Source: Cheilinus undulatus
Taxonomy: Eukaryota > Chordata > Actinopteri > Labriformes > Labridae
DNA length: 64,000 nt
Reading direction: 5' to 3'
Assembly (NCBI RefSeq): GCF_018320785.1
Contig: NC_054881.1
Location: 25,668,275 to 25,732,274 of the forward strand
This document shows, piece after piece, positions 1 to 55,111 of the stretch. The first letter of the stretch is position 1. Each line of letters starts with the position of its first letter. The translations under genes were made by a program, and so were the position numbers. The notes below the pieces were generated by a model. The model did no database searches. It was not told the origin of the DNA and was given only the letters and a program-made list of their open reading frames with translations.

Positions 1-28287
<28,287 letters not shown>

Positions 28288-31190
28288 GAATACAATGCTG
28301 ATTCATTAAGCGTGAACTTGATGTCAGTCATTTGCACCCGCACATTTCCAGCAAACCAAATCTCCTCCCTACATCTCATTGTTTTCACTTAGAAATGTTT
28401 CAGTTTTCACAAGAGCCCTCAAGACTGAACTTTCTGTGCTCTTTAAATGGCTTGCCATTCATCTCGAGTTTTGGACAATGGCCCTGACTTCACCAGCACT
28501 GAACTTGTAGCAGTGCTGGATGGGAAGCACTTGTGCTGTGAAAGAATGTCATCACGCTTGTCTGTTAGAAAGGACTTTGTACTTGGCAATGAATATGGTG
28601 TTTTATTGCCAAGAAGATGGTTCTCCTCATCAGGCGTAACCCATGCAGGAGCCATTATTGCCAAGTAATCACATACCCACGTACAGGACTTAACGGATCC
28701 TAAATAGATAGCATTTTAAGATGGACAGTTATTCCTTCAACAGTTTTGCAATATTCAACTCTATAGACAAAATGTTATCTTTTACCTTGATGACTTGCTG
28801 AGGGGAAAGTACAGTAAAGGCTATGTTCTAAAGAGTATCATTCTCATCAGATGTATTTCTGTTTTATCTCTAAATTGTTTTAATGCTTTTTTTGTCATCT
28901 TGTCTTATTGTTACTTGCTAGGTGAAGGAAAGTATAAATCGTTATGCTACGTTTGGTGGCTGGAAGTGCATACGAGCTCTACAAAAAAATGTTGCCAAAA
29001 TTAATTTTAAAAAATGTAGTTTTATTTATATGTTAGGTTTTATTTAAGATTCACTTTAGATAAAATATAAAAGAGAAACCCCTAATTTTTTTATACTTTG
29101 CTTAGTCTATACTTGCTTTGTTTCCCAACATTGAATCAGTTGTTTAAACATTTTTTAATTGTGATAGTTGTGCAACAGGCAAAGGATGGTGTCCAGAAAT
29201 CACTCACTATTTCACTGCTACCTGCAAAACATAGCTTTTAATTAATGACAGACTGAAACCAGTCTGTTATATTCCTGATCACAATCATATTCAAGATGCT
29301 GCAGTAACCTAAGATGCATTATTCAGGGTTTTCAGAAGCTTAGATGATGCTGTTGCTGGTAATTTCTTCACAAGATTCCATATTGTGTGTATGTTTATAT
29401 GTTACTATGCCAGGAGTTTTGCAAGTATAATCAAATTTGAATGTAGTGCTGACAGGAGAGAAACAGCGCTGGTATTATCCACGTCCTGGATGACTTAAGT
29501 TTATCCAAGAGGAAATGTCTGAATGTTTTTGCACTGTTGAAGTACTGTATAGCAATGTTTTGAGTGGGACATGCAGAGTATGTCCATTTTATGTTAATAC
29601 CTAGATAGATTTACTTATTTAGAGATTTCAGCTTCCATTATTCAATTCAGTTTTAGTTTTACTTTAGTTACAGTCAAAAGGTAATGTATGTTAGATGTGA
29701 GATTGGTGGAAAAGGATGGTATAAGCTAAGAAACCTTTGGAGATTTCTTTAAGAAGAGAAGAGAAAAAATTGCTTTACACTTCAAAATTAATTTGCATTG
29801 TTGATGTGTGTGAGAATTGTATTTATATTGACCTTAGCCTACAACTCTATGGGTTACTTTCACTCCCCTAAATTGTGGGCAAGTGGAAATGGGTCAGCAA
29901 CCACTTGTTGCTTTTGAGAGATGCCTCTGTGCATGCATGCATGTATGAAGTGATATTGTGTGATGTAAATGGAAAGTGGGGTTTGTTTTGTACCAAATGA
30001 ATGACATTGATTTGTGACAAAGTGTGAGATGGACTATAGTTGAATTGGGCAGATACACTTTAATCTGGTTGGTCATACCTGAAGCTAATACATCAAGCCA
30101 GGTTCTATTTTCATCCCAAGGTGAATTTCCCCCTGCCCTTCTTTACTAAATTAAGCTTTTGAGTGAACAAGTATAAACTGTAGAAAAAGAAGTTGATGAG
30201 TGGAAGATAGTTTACACTAGATTAAGGAGCAAATATGGTAGCACAGTCAGCGGATAAGAATGGAGGGAAGTTTTTTCTCATTGAAGAATTGTCTAAATTT
30301 TACATTTGATGTATTTTCTTTGTGGCCTTTTTGTATTTTGTCTGAGAACTTTCTCTGAAACTGTTTTAGATGTTACTTTGCTTAAAGTGTGTTTTTACAG
30401 TTTTTTAAGTGTACATTCCTTTTATCATCTCATCCACAGGCTCTGTCTCATTTACATGCTGCTTTGTGTAGTTGTTTTGTACCGCTGAATTCTCAAAAGA
30501 TTTAGTAAGCAGATAGAGATAACACCTGACCTTAACAAAATAGATAGAAATTTCTCATTTTATTGCTTCTCTGCAGTTGTAGCTCTCTAATAATTATCAC
30601 AGTGGTTAGGAGCTTAAAGCACCATAAAGATCACCTCTGCAGCAGTTAAACTAAAAGTATTTAGTGCTAGAAAACTGCACAATAGAATAAGAAGTAAGGG
30701 GGCGGTGCCAATCATCCATTCTGCTGAAGTGTCCTTGAGTGAAAAAGCAACACCCCACTGGCTCCTGGGAAAATATCAAATAAATATTAAATGATGTGTC
30801 ACCTTCATGAAGATTTTGCTATGTACACTCCAACTCTAGATCTATGGTTGATTTGGATTATTCCTGTTTTATGTTTACCATGAACATACCTGAATGTTTT
30901 CATTTTGTGTTTTTACTTTACTTGTTCTCTTACCTGTAAATAATGCATATTAAGTTATTGTGTTTGGGTGTATGATGCTGTGGAAATGGAGAGAGAAGTA
31001 CAAAACCACCTATACATTTCCAAAGAATAGGCCTTCTGCTGATCATCCATATTGTCTTTTATTGTTGCAATAGTATTTTAATGTTGTCATATCCATGACA
31101 GCCCCACTATCGCAGTGTCCATGTGTGTGATGTAACCTTCACTGTTTGCAAGTTGGAAAATAAATAAAGTGAAAGGAAAGATGATTTTTC
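28288..31190 (+). other. ulk1: ulk1 3'UTR and polyadenylation signals
   Basis: From the stop codon the sequence stays free of recognised repeats and coding exons until two overlapping AATAAA hexamers at 31159-31164 and 31163-31168. These follow a T/G-containing stretch and probably end the transcript near 31,185. A Pumilio-type octamer tgtaaata occurs at 30935-30942. The roughly 2.9-kb length is an inference; no earlier strong polyadenylation signal close to the stop was seen. The repeats resume only after 31,360, which supports the end point. Confidence 0.6.
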
Positions 31191-31365
31191 TTGTTAAGAT
31201 TTGTTTGCTATGATGCCATATCACCTCTGCCATGGATATTAAGGTGATAAGCAGCTCCTTCAAACTTTGACCAATGTAGGAATTCTATACACCTGAACCT
31301 AAATCCCTCTCAGTCATAGCCCTTACCATGCTCTGCTGCCTGAGAGATACAAATAACTTGTACAA

Positions 31366-31860
31366 CCCAAATTCCAAAAAAGGTGCTTTGGGCATGGCAC
31401 ATTTCAGAATCATGATGTGAAGGACTTTTTAAACACTGCATTGGTTTCAGCAAAAATCTCAACAAATGATAATATTTAATAGAAACAACTTTATGTATAG
31501 ATTTCTACAAAAATATGCAAAATATACAGTTTAAACTATTTAAAAATACCCTCTGTTTCTTGGAAGGCATCTCGCGACCCCCGTCCCCTCGATCTCTCCA
31601 TCTTTACTTCTGAAAAACTCTGTCTCCAAGTCATGTGACTGATTTGTTGCTAACCTAATAGTTGTAAAATGCTCGTCCAGCTGTTTTTCATTAGTAGCCT
31701 ACTTACTTTTACAGCATTTTTTTGTCCTGTCTCTACTTTTTTGAGATGTGTTGCTGACATCAAATGAAGTTGTTGTTTATGTTATGTTTTATATTGTGTA
31801 TAAAATATGGGTTTATCAGATTTGCAAATCATTGCAATTCATTTCATCTGTTTCTGTAAC
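31366..31860. repeat. Diverged hAT-like MITE between ulk1 and ccdc74
   Basis: The left end acaacccaaattccaaaaaagg and the internal phrase gtttatcagatttgcaaatcattgcaattc match a very common fish repeat family (typically ending in ttttttggaattggggttgt). The right terminus is too eroded to place. No coding sequence. Confidence 0.5.
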
Positions 31861-32450
31861 AGCTATTCAAATGTATCGTCAGATCTACCCCTGTGTGTCT
31901 CATTGGCTCTGATAGCGTAAAGCCACTGCGCAGGGGAGCTTGACAGCCTGTCTGTGTACTGACCTACAACACCCTGGCCTGTGCTAAAACCAATTATAAT
32001 GGATGTCAGGGACTTAACATCAAGTCTATTTAAAGATACGCCATGGGCATGATTGCAACCATTTATCAAATAAACGTACAAAACACCTGGCTATTTTCAA
32101 AACATAATGATGCGTTTAAAGATTTTTCATATTGTCTGAAGTAGTTGTCACTCTTTTTATTTATTTTCCCTTTAAAACCTTTTTTGTTTATTTCTATTAT
32201 TATTCCCTTAGTTTTAGAAAACGCATAACATGTTGTGTCAAATGGCTGGACACATTATTCGCAGGTACTTGCATGTAGAAATCAGGTGCCAAAGGACTTG
32301 TATTGAACCAAGTCAACGGCATTTCCGGGGTAGATCCAGCCCCTAATAAGATTAACCAATGAAATTGATTTATTTGAATACTTTACGTATCCTATGCCAA
32401 TCATAACCCCAGGGAGGCGGGACTTCATGCAGAAAAAAATGGAAGAACGT

Positions 32451-32464
32451 GTCGTCATGGCAAC
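32451..32464 (+). promoter_or_regulatory. RFX-type X-box upstream of ccdc74
   Basis: gtcgtcatggcaac matches the palindromic X-box GTTGCCATGGCAAC at 12 of 14 positions, including the complete right half-site ATGGCAAC. It lies 295 bp upstream of the ccdc74 ATG, a usual distance for RFX-driven ciliary genes. Two CCAAT boxes lie just upstream (near 32,354 and 32,396). Confidence 0.6.
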
Positions 32465-32601
32465 GTTGTTCATGAATGGAGCGCATGTCTAATGAGTGCT
32501 GAAGTAATTCAGGGTTGAGCTGTTTAGTATCAACAGACTTAGCAGGCTAATTAGTTTTCATTTGTCGGGAACATTGTAGGCCTGAATTTAAACATTTTTA
32601 C

Positions 32602-32739
32602 ATGTCAACCGGTAAGGAAAACGCATTTGGTTTATAGGTCAAGTTTGTTCGCTCGCTGACTAACTTGGTTCATGCGGAAACAAGAAAAGACGACGACGTC
32701 TTCTAGTTAACAAACAAAGCTAGTAGCATGGCTTCTTAG
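32602..32739 (+). other. Two short upstream ORFs in the ccdc74 leader
   Basis: 32602-32637 encodes MSTGKENAFGL and stop; 32728-32739 encodes MAS and stop. Both end before the main ATG at 32759, so reinitiation or leaky scanning would be needed if both are in the mRNA. The first overlaps a good splice donor (gtaagg at 32612). Confidence 0.5.
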
Positions 32740-32758
32740 CTGTGTGTAAACTAACGCA

Positions 32759-35700
32759 ATGTCAACTAATAACCTTCCACCGGTGCAGCATTTACCGCAG
32801 TGGACCCGAGTAGGGCGCCTTGGGAAGTCTTCCTCTCCAAGGCGTTTACGTTCGAGCCAACTGCCGCCGCTTCCTGTTGTTCCGTCGATGGACAGAGACA
32901 GAGGAACGGGGAGAGCCGCGGAGGTGTCCTATCACGGCGACATGGACCCCCGCGTCGCATCAATGCAGAGAAATGTCGAGTTCCTTCAACAACAACACAA
33001 GGAAACTCTTGAGAAGCTCCATGCAGAGATAGAGTATCTCAGACGGGAGAATAAAGGTGAAGAAACTAATATAAAGTGGAAAAGCATCAATCTAGAGGAT
33101 TAACCTAGTTTGCTTCTAGTAATGTAGTCTATACTTCAGCTATGTTTGTAACTTTAGTAGTGATTACTGGAAGGACACCCTGTTACTAACTTTTTTGGTC
33201 ATACTTGACGACCACTGAACTAAAATGCCGATAAATATGCAATAGGTCTATATGAAATCACAACATTCATTAAGTTATCCTATATTGAAAAGCACTTTTA
33301 AAGGAGCCGTGTGTAATACTTAGCCAAGTAGCATTTAGCAGACCAAACTTGGCAGGAATGGAACATAATATTTATACTCCGGTGTTATCACCCGAATATA
33401 AATTGATTAATTGTTTTATAGTACGGTACTTTTACTTCTACTTCAGTAAATCTTATCCGAAGTAACTGTCTCATAATGCTTGACAAAGGGAAAAGATAAA
33501 TAATATAATATTTTATTCTGTTTCATATATGAAAAGATACAGGACTATCAAGATGGACCCATTAGTTTTAAGTGACACATAGTTAATGTGGGAAAAAAAA
33601 AATTTCCTCAAAATCCAAATCATTTTCCCCATGAACAAAGGCTGTATATAGTAGCCTGTCATTGTTGACTTAACTTTTAATAATATTAAATCAATTTCAA
33701 AGGTACTGAAAAGAAAGACATTTAATCTAGGTACAGTGGTCACATAGAAACTCCAGGGTTTCATGTCGCTCTCAGTGGGAGGTGGTAAGAGATCCGGTGT
33801 CAGTCCTCTTAACAGGGGCACATGGTGTTCCATATAACTGCATCTCACCACCCACCAGGAGACTCCCCAGTCATCTGTCTTCGTGCCATCACAACAGACA
33901 GGCCCCCATGGAAACATGGGCTGTTTGCTAGGACTGTGTTAAAAGCTTGCAGCTCCTCTGTGCCTTCCTACAGTATATTGGCCTCTAAAATTCTCTTTTT
34001 GTGGGTGTTGCAGAGTTGCAGTATAAGCTGATAATGGAGCCTCCTAAAACAAATAAAAAAGGTAAGGTGTTATGCTGGTTTTTTGCTTTTGTTTCCCCCC
34101 TAAGAATATGCAGGTTTCTTTCATGAATGGTATTATGTGACATAGTAATGTTACAGTCATCCAGCAAGACAGGTTCTATGAAACTCTTTACATTGTCTGC
34201 TCTCTCAAAATGTTGATCACTATACTGCCAAATCTTAATGCATTTCATAATCATTGATGTAGTTATTAACAGTTTGTTAATGCCTTCATTTTGGATACCC
34301 TTGTGTTTTTAGGAGCAACACGCATTCATCGAGGCATTAGACCACCCACTCAGGGAAGTGAAGCCCATGCAGGACTTTACCTGGAAGAGCCCCTGCAGGA
34401 CCTGCGATCCTCACAGGACCGAGCACTGAGGTGAATTCCAGTGCAGCTCTTAATTTGTACTTTCACATTTTGCCTATTTTAACAGTGATGTATAGTGTTT
34501 AGACTTATCTGGAAGGTATTCACACATTTTTGCACGGATAAGAGATAACAATGACATAGCCTTGTTCTTCACATCTTTTTTCATGTAGTCGTCATACAGC
34601 CAATTCTGAGAAAACACAAACTCAACTTGTATTGTGAGTTTTCAATAAATGAACATGGTAAAGTAGTAAATGTACTACTATACTATACTAATACAGATAC
34701 AAGACAGGATGTTAATGTAAACACTATAAGCATTAGCTTAAAGACATTGCAGATGAAGCAATCTGTAGCACTTAAAACTAGAAGATATGCAACAAAGAAC
34801 AAATGTGCCTGTATGTCATAGTTAGCAGCATGTTAAGATGTATCCGAGAAGTTAACCTAGCACCAGTAGCACATGATAAAAGATTTAAAGTCAATGACAA
34901 GTATGGGTTGTTTGCATTTCTGTGCTCAATTTGAAGTCTAATCTTGTGGCCACTTCAAATATGTTAAGCCCTCTCATAATAATAAAATGGCAATATTAAT
35001 AAAGCTACAGTATACCATATATCACAAAAAAGCATAATTATATAAACTGTGTAGTTTTTTCAGCTAAGCCTTTTTGATGCTGGTCTGCTTAATATCCTTG
35101 TTTTAAGTTTAACACAGTCAATCATGAGTTATGATCTGTTGGTGTTTGTACGTAATCAAAGCTGCCTTTCACAATTTGTATGTTACTTTTCATTTATGTA
35201 ATCTCACTTACTATTGGGGCAAAGCAATGGAGATAGCAGTGAAGTTTTCAGATCTGCAAGAACAGACCATGGTCCAGAGGTAAAGGGGGGCCTCATCACC
35301 TCATTACAGCCTTTGCGAATCCACAGTGGGCCCTCTCATCCACCACGTGCTCCCACACTTCAAGAGTGTGAGGTTATCATTCGTCAGCTCTACAATGCCA
35401 ACAGTTTACAGTCTCAGGAGGTAAGAGCCCACCATACAATCCTAGTAACATCACTTTATTGGCTTTGAAAATATGATGTTTTTTTTTTTTGTTTTTTTTT
35501 TACAAGAAATATTTCCTGACTTTATATGGTAATTTTTTTAGATAATGCGAGTGAAGGCACTGCTTAGAGACATTGTTTTGAGCAAAAAAATCACTCCTGA
35601 AAACTTCATTCTGACAAAGGCCTACCTTGTTGACGGTACCAGGTAGAGTGATAAGGTTAATTCTGTTTTATATCTATTCTGAACAAAATATAGCCCAGTT

Positions 35701-36045
35701 GATAAATAGTTTTCTCTAAATGTTATTTTTCACAGTAAATCATGTGAAGAAAAACCATTACCAAGACTGGGGATTCAAACATTTCCAGAAAAAGCGTATG
35801 TAAATCTCTCTCTCCATTTATATAAAACTGCATGGACAACTTTATGTTACCTACTCTTTTTCTTCAATGCTATCAAGTCAAACAGCAATCTTAACATACA
35901 GTATATCTCCTATTCCAGGGCTGGATCGTCTCAGTCTGGTGTAGTCCTCCCAGCCCTCAAACCAAACCTTAGCTCCACGATTGCAGAGAGGCAGAGGAGG
36001 ACCCGAGCTGTGCAGAGAGACCGGCTCAAAAGGGCTGTGCACTGA
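32759..36045 (+). CDS. ccdc74: CCDC74-family coiled-coil protein, 7 exons, 315 aa
   Basis: Exons in phase: 32759-33056, 34014-34061, 34313-34430, 35225-35420, 35542-35642, 35736-35795, 35919-36045 (TGA at 36043). A basic, proline-rich N-terminus is followed by a coiled coil at about residues 66-110 (NVEFLQQQHKETLEKLHAEI, then YLRRENKELQYKLIM), closely matching human CCDC74A/B. A second conserved block is TLQECEVIIRQLYNANSLQS at 199-218. The C-terminus LPALKPN...IAERQRRTRAVQRDRLKRA matches the human tail. Human CCDC74A is 378 aa; this protein is shorter mainly in the middle. Family members are microtubule-associated and expressed in ciliated tissue (literature knowledge). The acceptor of exon 4 (ggcaaag) has a weak pyrimidine tract but is the only one that keeps frame. 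The start is the first ATG giving the conserved N-terminus. Confidence 0.9.
33298..33415. repeat. Truncated copy of the short TTAA MITE in ccdc74 intron 1
   Basis: TTAAAGGAGCCGTGTGTAATACTTAGCC, followed by agcatttagcaga and ggaatggaacataatatttata, matches the left part of the element at 11,276-11,637. The other terminus is missing. Confidence 0.6.
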
Positions 36046-36250
36046 CAGAGTCAGTGCTATCAATGCAATACCTCAATGCATCTCAGGACCACAACTTTTT
36101 CAAAACTATTTTAAAATATATTAGTCAGGATAGGTGATATATGTTAAGTATTTTTAATATGTCTGTGGGTATAGAAGTATACTCATTTTGCACAGAAATA
36201 CAAGAAAGCATTGCACTAGGTGGAATAAACCTGTTTTATTTTTTTCACAA
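36046..36250 (+). other. ccdc74: ccdc74 3'UTR with polyadenylation signal
   Basis: AATAAA at 36224-36229, about 180 bp after the stop, is followed within 20 bp by a T-rich stretch. This gives a short 3'UTR. Confidence 0.65.
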
Positions 36251-39200
36251 ACAGTGCGCTTAGGACAGTCAAGCTGCTATATGTAGTTTGTTTAATGACT
36301 TTAGCTTTACTTTCAGTCCACAATCTTTTTGCAGAAATGATTGCAAAATTGTTTTAAGCCACATCACTTTATACACATATAAAACTACTGAAACTTATAC
36401 AGCACTAAAACCAAAGTGAAGTAAAGATTTGTCCCAGGCACTTGTACTGGTTTGTATTTACACTTTATGTAGCGGTATAATACTTTAACTGGGTAAATGT
36501 TACCTGTCTTTCTCAACAAGGCAACATAAAACTTTGTCTTAAGACAAAATAGCACTGTCTTTGTGGTTATTTCTTGAACCACACCAATATCCCTAAAACA
36601 TTGTTCCCCATAACTGTTTATTTTATCAAATAAGAAAGGCTAGTGTCAGAAACTATGTAGACTTTGCACCATTAACTCTTGTGTTGAGCTTGTGGTCAAA
36701 CTATAGAGAAACTGGTTACATAAATTGTTACTTATAGAGAAATGCTATAACTATAATAAGATAGGTTAGCCAAGGAGAAGCCTGTTAAAATACCACCCTA
36801 GTTTTATAGGGGTTTATTTTCTGCAGCAAATACATTTAACTTAGAAATAATTTCACACTTACATTAAAACATTCTAAATTAAACAGTTGAAAAAGGCCAA
36901 ATACATTACCTTTCATTCAATGTTTGGGAAACTTATTTTCATTAGCTCAATGAATAAGGTCTGCGGTGCAGCATTAGATGTTAAAACCAGGAATGAAAGT
37001 CAGCTAGTTAAAAAAGCACTTGGCTCAATGTCATAAAATGAGCACACTTTGGGTTTTTTGTTGTGCAATAACTTAGGCAGGTTAAGAACTGCACACAAGC
37101 CAGGTGGGGCCAACAACAGCAACACTCTGCAGAAACCCAGCATAAAATATCCCACTACCACAACTTGTCATAGGAATCCATTTATAAATTTTAATTTTAT
37201 TGTAGTATAGTTTTGATCTTGACAAAAACTCCTTTAATATTCTCATAGAATTTAGAAAAGGCTTAACACATTTGCATTTCATTGCCAGCTTGGAAATACA
37301 CCACAGCTTTGTCAGCAGTATCATGTGTTAACTCTAAAAATATTAATGTGATATCCAACCCAGCAGTCCACAATGACCACAGGTTAAGTTTTCAACTTGT
37401 AGATTTTAAACAAATCCATTTCATCAAACCTTCATTGCATATTTAGCCTCAAATGTCAAAAATTTTTGAAATTCCTCTATTGATCAACAAAACGCCATTG
37501 CCTTTTGCACACACCCACTAGATGGTGGTGTTTCTAAAGAAACTAGTGGGCATCCATTCAGTCAAAGCTTATGAAGGTTTCACAGCCCTATCTTGTACAT
37601 GTATGTAATGACTAATTTTAGCGCATTCCCAAAATTGTAGTGGTGTCCTTTTTGTGTAATTTGATTTATTTTTGGCTCAAAATTTGTGAGTTTAGGACAA
37701 TTGAAGCAACACAATCATTAAAATCTTCATATTTTGACCTGCAGAAAAAAAATCTACTATTCCAGCATAAATACTGTAATTGCTTTGTCACAACATAATT
37801 CATAAGGTTTAAACCAATATCCCATTTAACAGCAAGATAACCTTTGGAAACTGCAGTAAGTTAGATAATATAACCCTAAATTATGAACATTTTTTCTGAC
37901 TTTCCTTACTTTTAAGAGGACTTATTCTTGTTTGTCCTGTTCATTCCACTTTGTTGCATCACTGCGTCTTTGTGGAAAAGTGGGAATTGGCAGGCATAGC
38001 CATTTAGCCCCAGTGGGTGCAAATCTATTAACATTCAGACAGTGCTGCAGTGATGAGAGCTACTCTGTGCCAGCTGCAGCCTTGTGAGGCATGGTCACTG
38101 AAACCTCTCTCGAGGAAGAGAGCTACATCTCTGTATTTTGGACTTTCATACTTACCAAACTGTGCAGCATGTTAAGTTCAGTTCATGTTTTCTTACACAT
38201 TCTTTGATTTGTTTACTCTTTATTAAAGCCTCCATTGAGGCGCTGTCCCCTGCATTTATATTCAATCTTTCCCTCACAGCATATTGTGTTGTGGATTGGG
38301 TGGGTAGGTTAGGGAGCTCAAAATCAATGTGTTACAGTTTGGTGCCAGATGATAATTATTAGATTGAACAAAGAGGAAGTAGAATCAAAGGGAAATGAGA
38401 ATAGGGAAACAGTCCACACTCTAAATAGGCAGCATGAATCAACTGAGCAAATATACTGTACTTAGCTGAAGTAAGCTGAACAAACAAGTCTGGTAAACTC
38501 AGTGTAATGGGCAACAAATGAAATCCTAGCATTAATATTGCAGATTCACATAAGCACATCTTCACATTTTATAGGACAGACTGGGTCCTTTGAGAACTCA
38601 GCGGAGGATCTGAGTTGTCAGATATGACTGTCGCCAGTTACAAGAATTTACTCTGTAATCAACCATTTATCATTAGAAACTGTAAATGAAACTTCTGTCT
38701 TTTTGTTCTGGTTGATGTGTCAGACATGAATGATACTATCTGTATGACCTTTATTTTGAGCTGTCTATAAAGAAAGTAACTACATTGCAGCACCGGTTTG
38801 GAATTTTTATACATAGAAATGAAAGATAATACAAATTTGAAAAACATCTTTTCATTGTATTTTCTCCAAGTGAGTAAGATGACATTTGTCATCTCTGGAA
38901 ATAATTATGCACAATGTTAAACCCTCTGTGTGGGGTTTTTAACTAGTAAAGAAACAGACTGACTCTAATACTGGTGACTCTTTATAACTTAAAAAAAAGT
39001 TGCGGAATGAGGATTTATCATTTCTATATAGTTATTACAATAGGTTGTTTTACCACCAGGCAAAGATAGCCAATTGCCTGGTGCTCCGTGGGGCCTCAAG
39101 TTGATCGTTATGGTGTGCATCAAATATAAGGTATAAATCTAAAATTACATTCAGTTATAAAGGCCTGTGTTTTGAATGTAAGGGGTCAGCGGTGAATAAA

Positions 39201-40620
39201 ATAGCATCAAAATCGATTTTGATTTTGAGGACCTCTGGCCCCAACAACAAGGTTCAAGCCCCTCAAAAAGCCCCCAAATGTTTTCATATCAAGCAAATTA
39301 TAGTACTGTAGGCCAGCCTTCCCCAACCTTCAGTATGCTGCAGCTCAATCTGAGACCTGAAAATCTTCTGGGACCCACCAAAAAAATCTTCATTCAACCA
39401 TAAACATGAGACTCAAATATTTACCATTCATTTATCATATTTTGTTTCATAAAGAAGGAATGTATGTATTTTATCATCATTTAAATGTGATTAAGTTTAT
39501 ATTTATGATTTCTTTGGTCTTCCTTTATTGAAAATAAAACTACTTGCAGCTCACCAACAGCACCCAGTGGGCCCTGGCCCACACTGGGGAAGCATTGCTA
39601 TAGGCATATTGAAACAATGAAGTGGTGAATTACTGTGTGGTAAAATGGCATGTAGCAGAAGGCTGGGTAATGCATCAAAATAGTGGGCATATAGTATATA
39701 GGGTTTTTTCTTTAAGTTCCACATGCCTAGAAACACGTTAAAATAATGTGATGTGCATATGCTGCTCTTGTAAGAGCTGATGAAGTACCGTTGGGTTTAT
39801 ATTCAAGATCTGAGTATGTCCTGTACTTCTTTGGCTTTGTTTACTGAAAAGAGATACTTCAATTTATTTTGTTTGCTCGCTATGATTGCTCTTAGCTAAA
39901 TGGGGAGGGGGCTTATATTGGTCTTTGCTTGGGGTCTCCAAATGACTACAACCACCCCTTGTCATTATGTTTAAAACTGTGGGCATGGAGAAAACAATTT
40001 TCCCGACACATATTCACAAACACTTAAAATAAGTGATGGGATGTAAAAAGTCAGAATAAGAAAAGTTTTAGTTAAAATAATACTGCTATGTACAAAACAA
40101 GATAGTTGAACCAAACTGCTTTATCCAGGGGTTGCCAAAATTAATAAACCAAATGTTCCTTACATGAGCTTCAATATGACCAACACAACTTTAGCCAGTG
40201 TGAAAATAATATGAATCAGTGATATTCATCCGGTAGCTGACTTTTACTATAAAAGATTATGTATCAGTTGTTATAGCTTTACTTTTCTTGTTTGAGGCTA
40301 TACTCTGTAGTTCTTTATTACAAGATACAGTATATTCAACGACTAGCTACCCACACCTCACTGATGCTTATTCTACTCATTGAAAGTAATGTAACTCTAA
40401 CATATTCAAACTGTGTTAATAGTATGAGGCCTACCTTATGAAATAGAAATGTAAGACTAAATAAAACGAGTAAAGAGCAACCACACAGGCTGTAGATGCT
40501 GATATAATTTGGCCCTATTGTGTATGTGGACTTTCTAACTATTTGCTCATGCTGACGAAACTACACTTTAAATGTTTGTCATACAAAATGTTCTCTACTT
40601 TGTAGCTGTGTCATGGAGAC
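36251..40620. other. Intergenic region between ccdc74 and crkl
   Basis: This 4.4-kb AT-rich stretch holds no exon, RNA gene or conserved reading frame that I can recognise on either strand. One MITE-like repeat (39,309-39,605) stands out. The rest reads as unique non-coding sequence; regulatory elements cannot be excluded from sequence alone. Confidence 0.6.
39309..39605. mobile_element. MITE-like repeat
   Basis: The left end taggccagccttccccaacc and the complement of the right end (tagcaatgcttccccagtgtg) share the inverted core CTTCCCCA. The interior phrase ctgggacccaccaaaaaaatc is typical of a fish non-autonomous hAT family. About 297 bp, no coding potential. Confidence 0.5.
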
Positions 40621-40796
40621 ATGATTGACACCTTGCTACGATTATGGGGGTGGGGGGCTGTCCGCGTCGTCGTCACCCGCCCACCGCTTCCTCCTCCCAC
40701 CTCCCCCTCCAGGCGTCAGTGACGTGCAGATAGAGAGCGGGACCTGCCCTCCCGACGCCATTTTTCGGTCTCGTACTCGCACTTCTGGTGGCTAGG

Positions 40797-55111
<14,315 letters not shown>

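Noticed and set aside
33513-33917. 134-codon minus-strand frame in ccdc74 intron 1
   Set aside because: No family resemblance, and it runs through low-complexity intron sequence.
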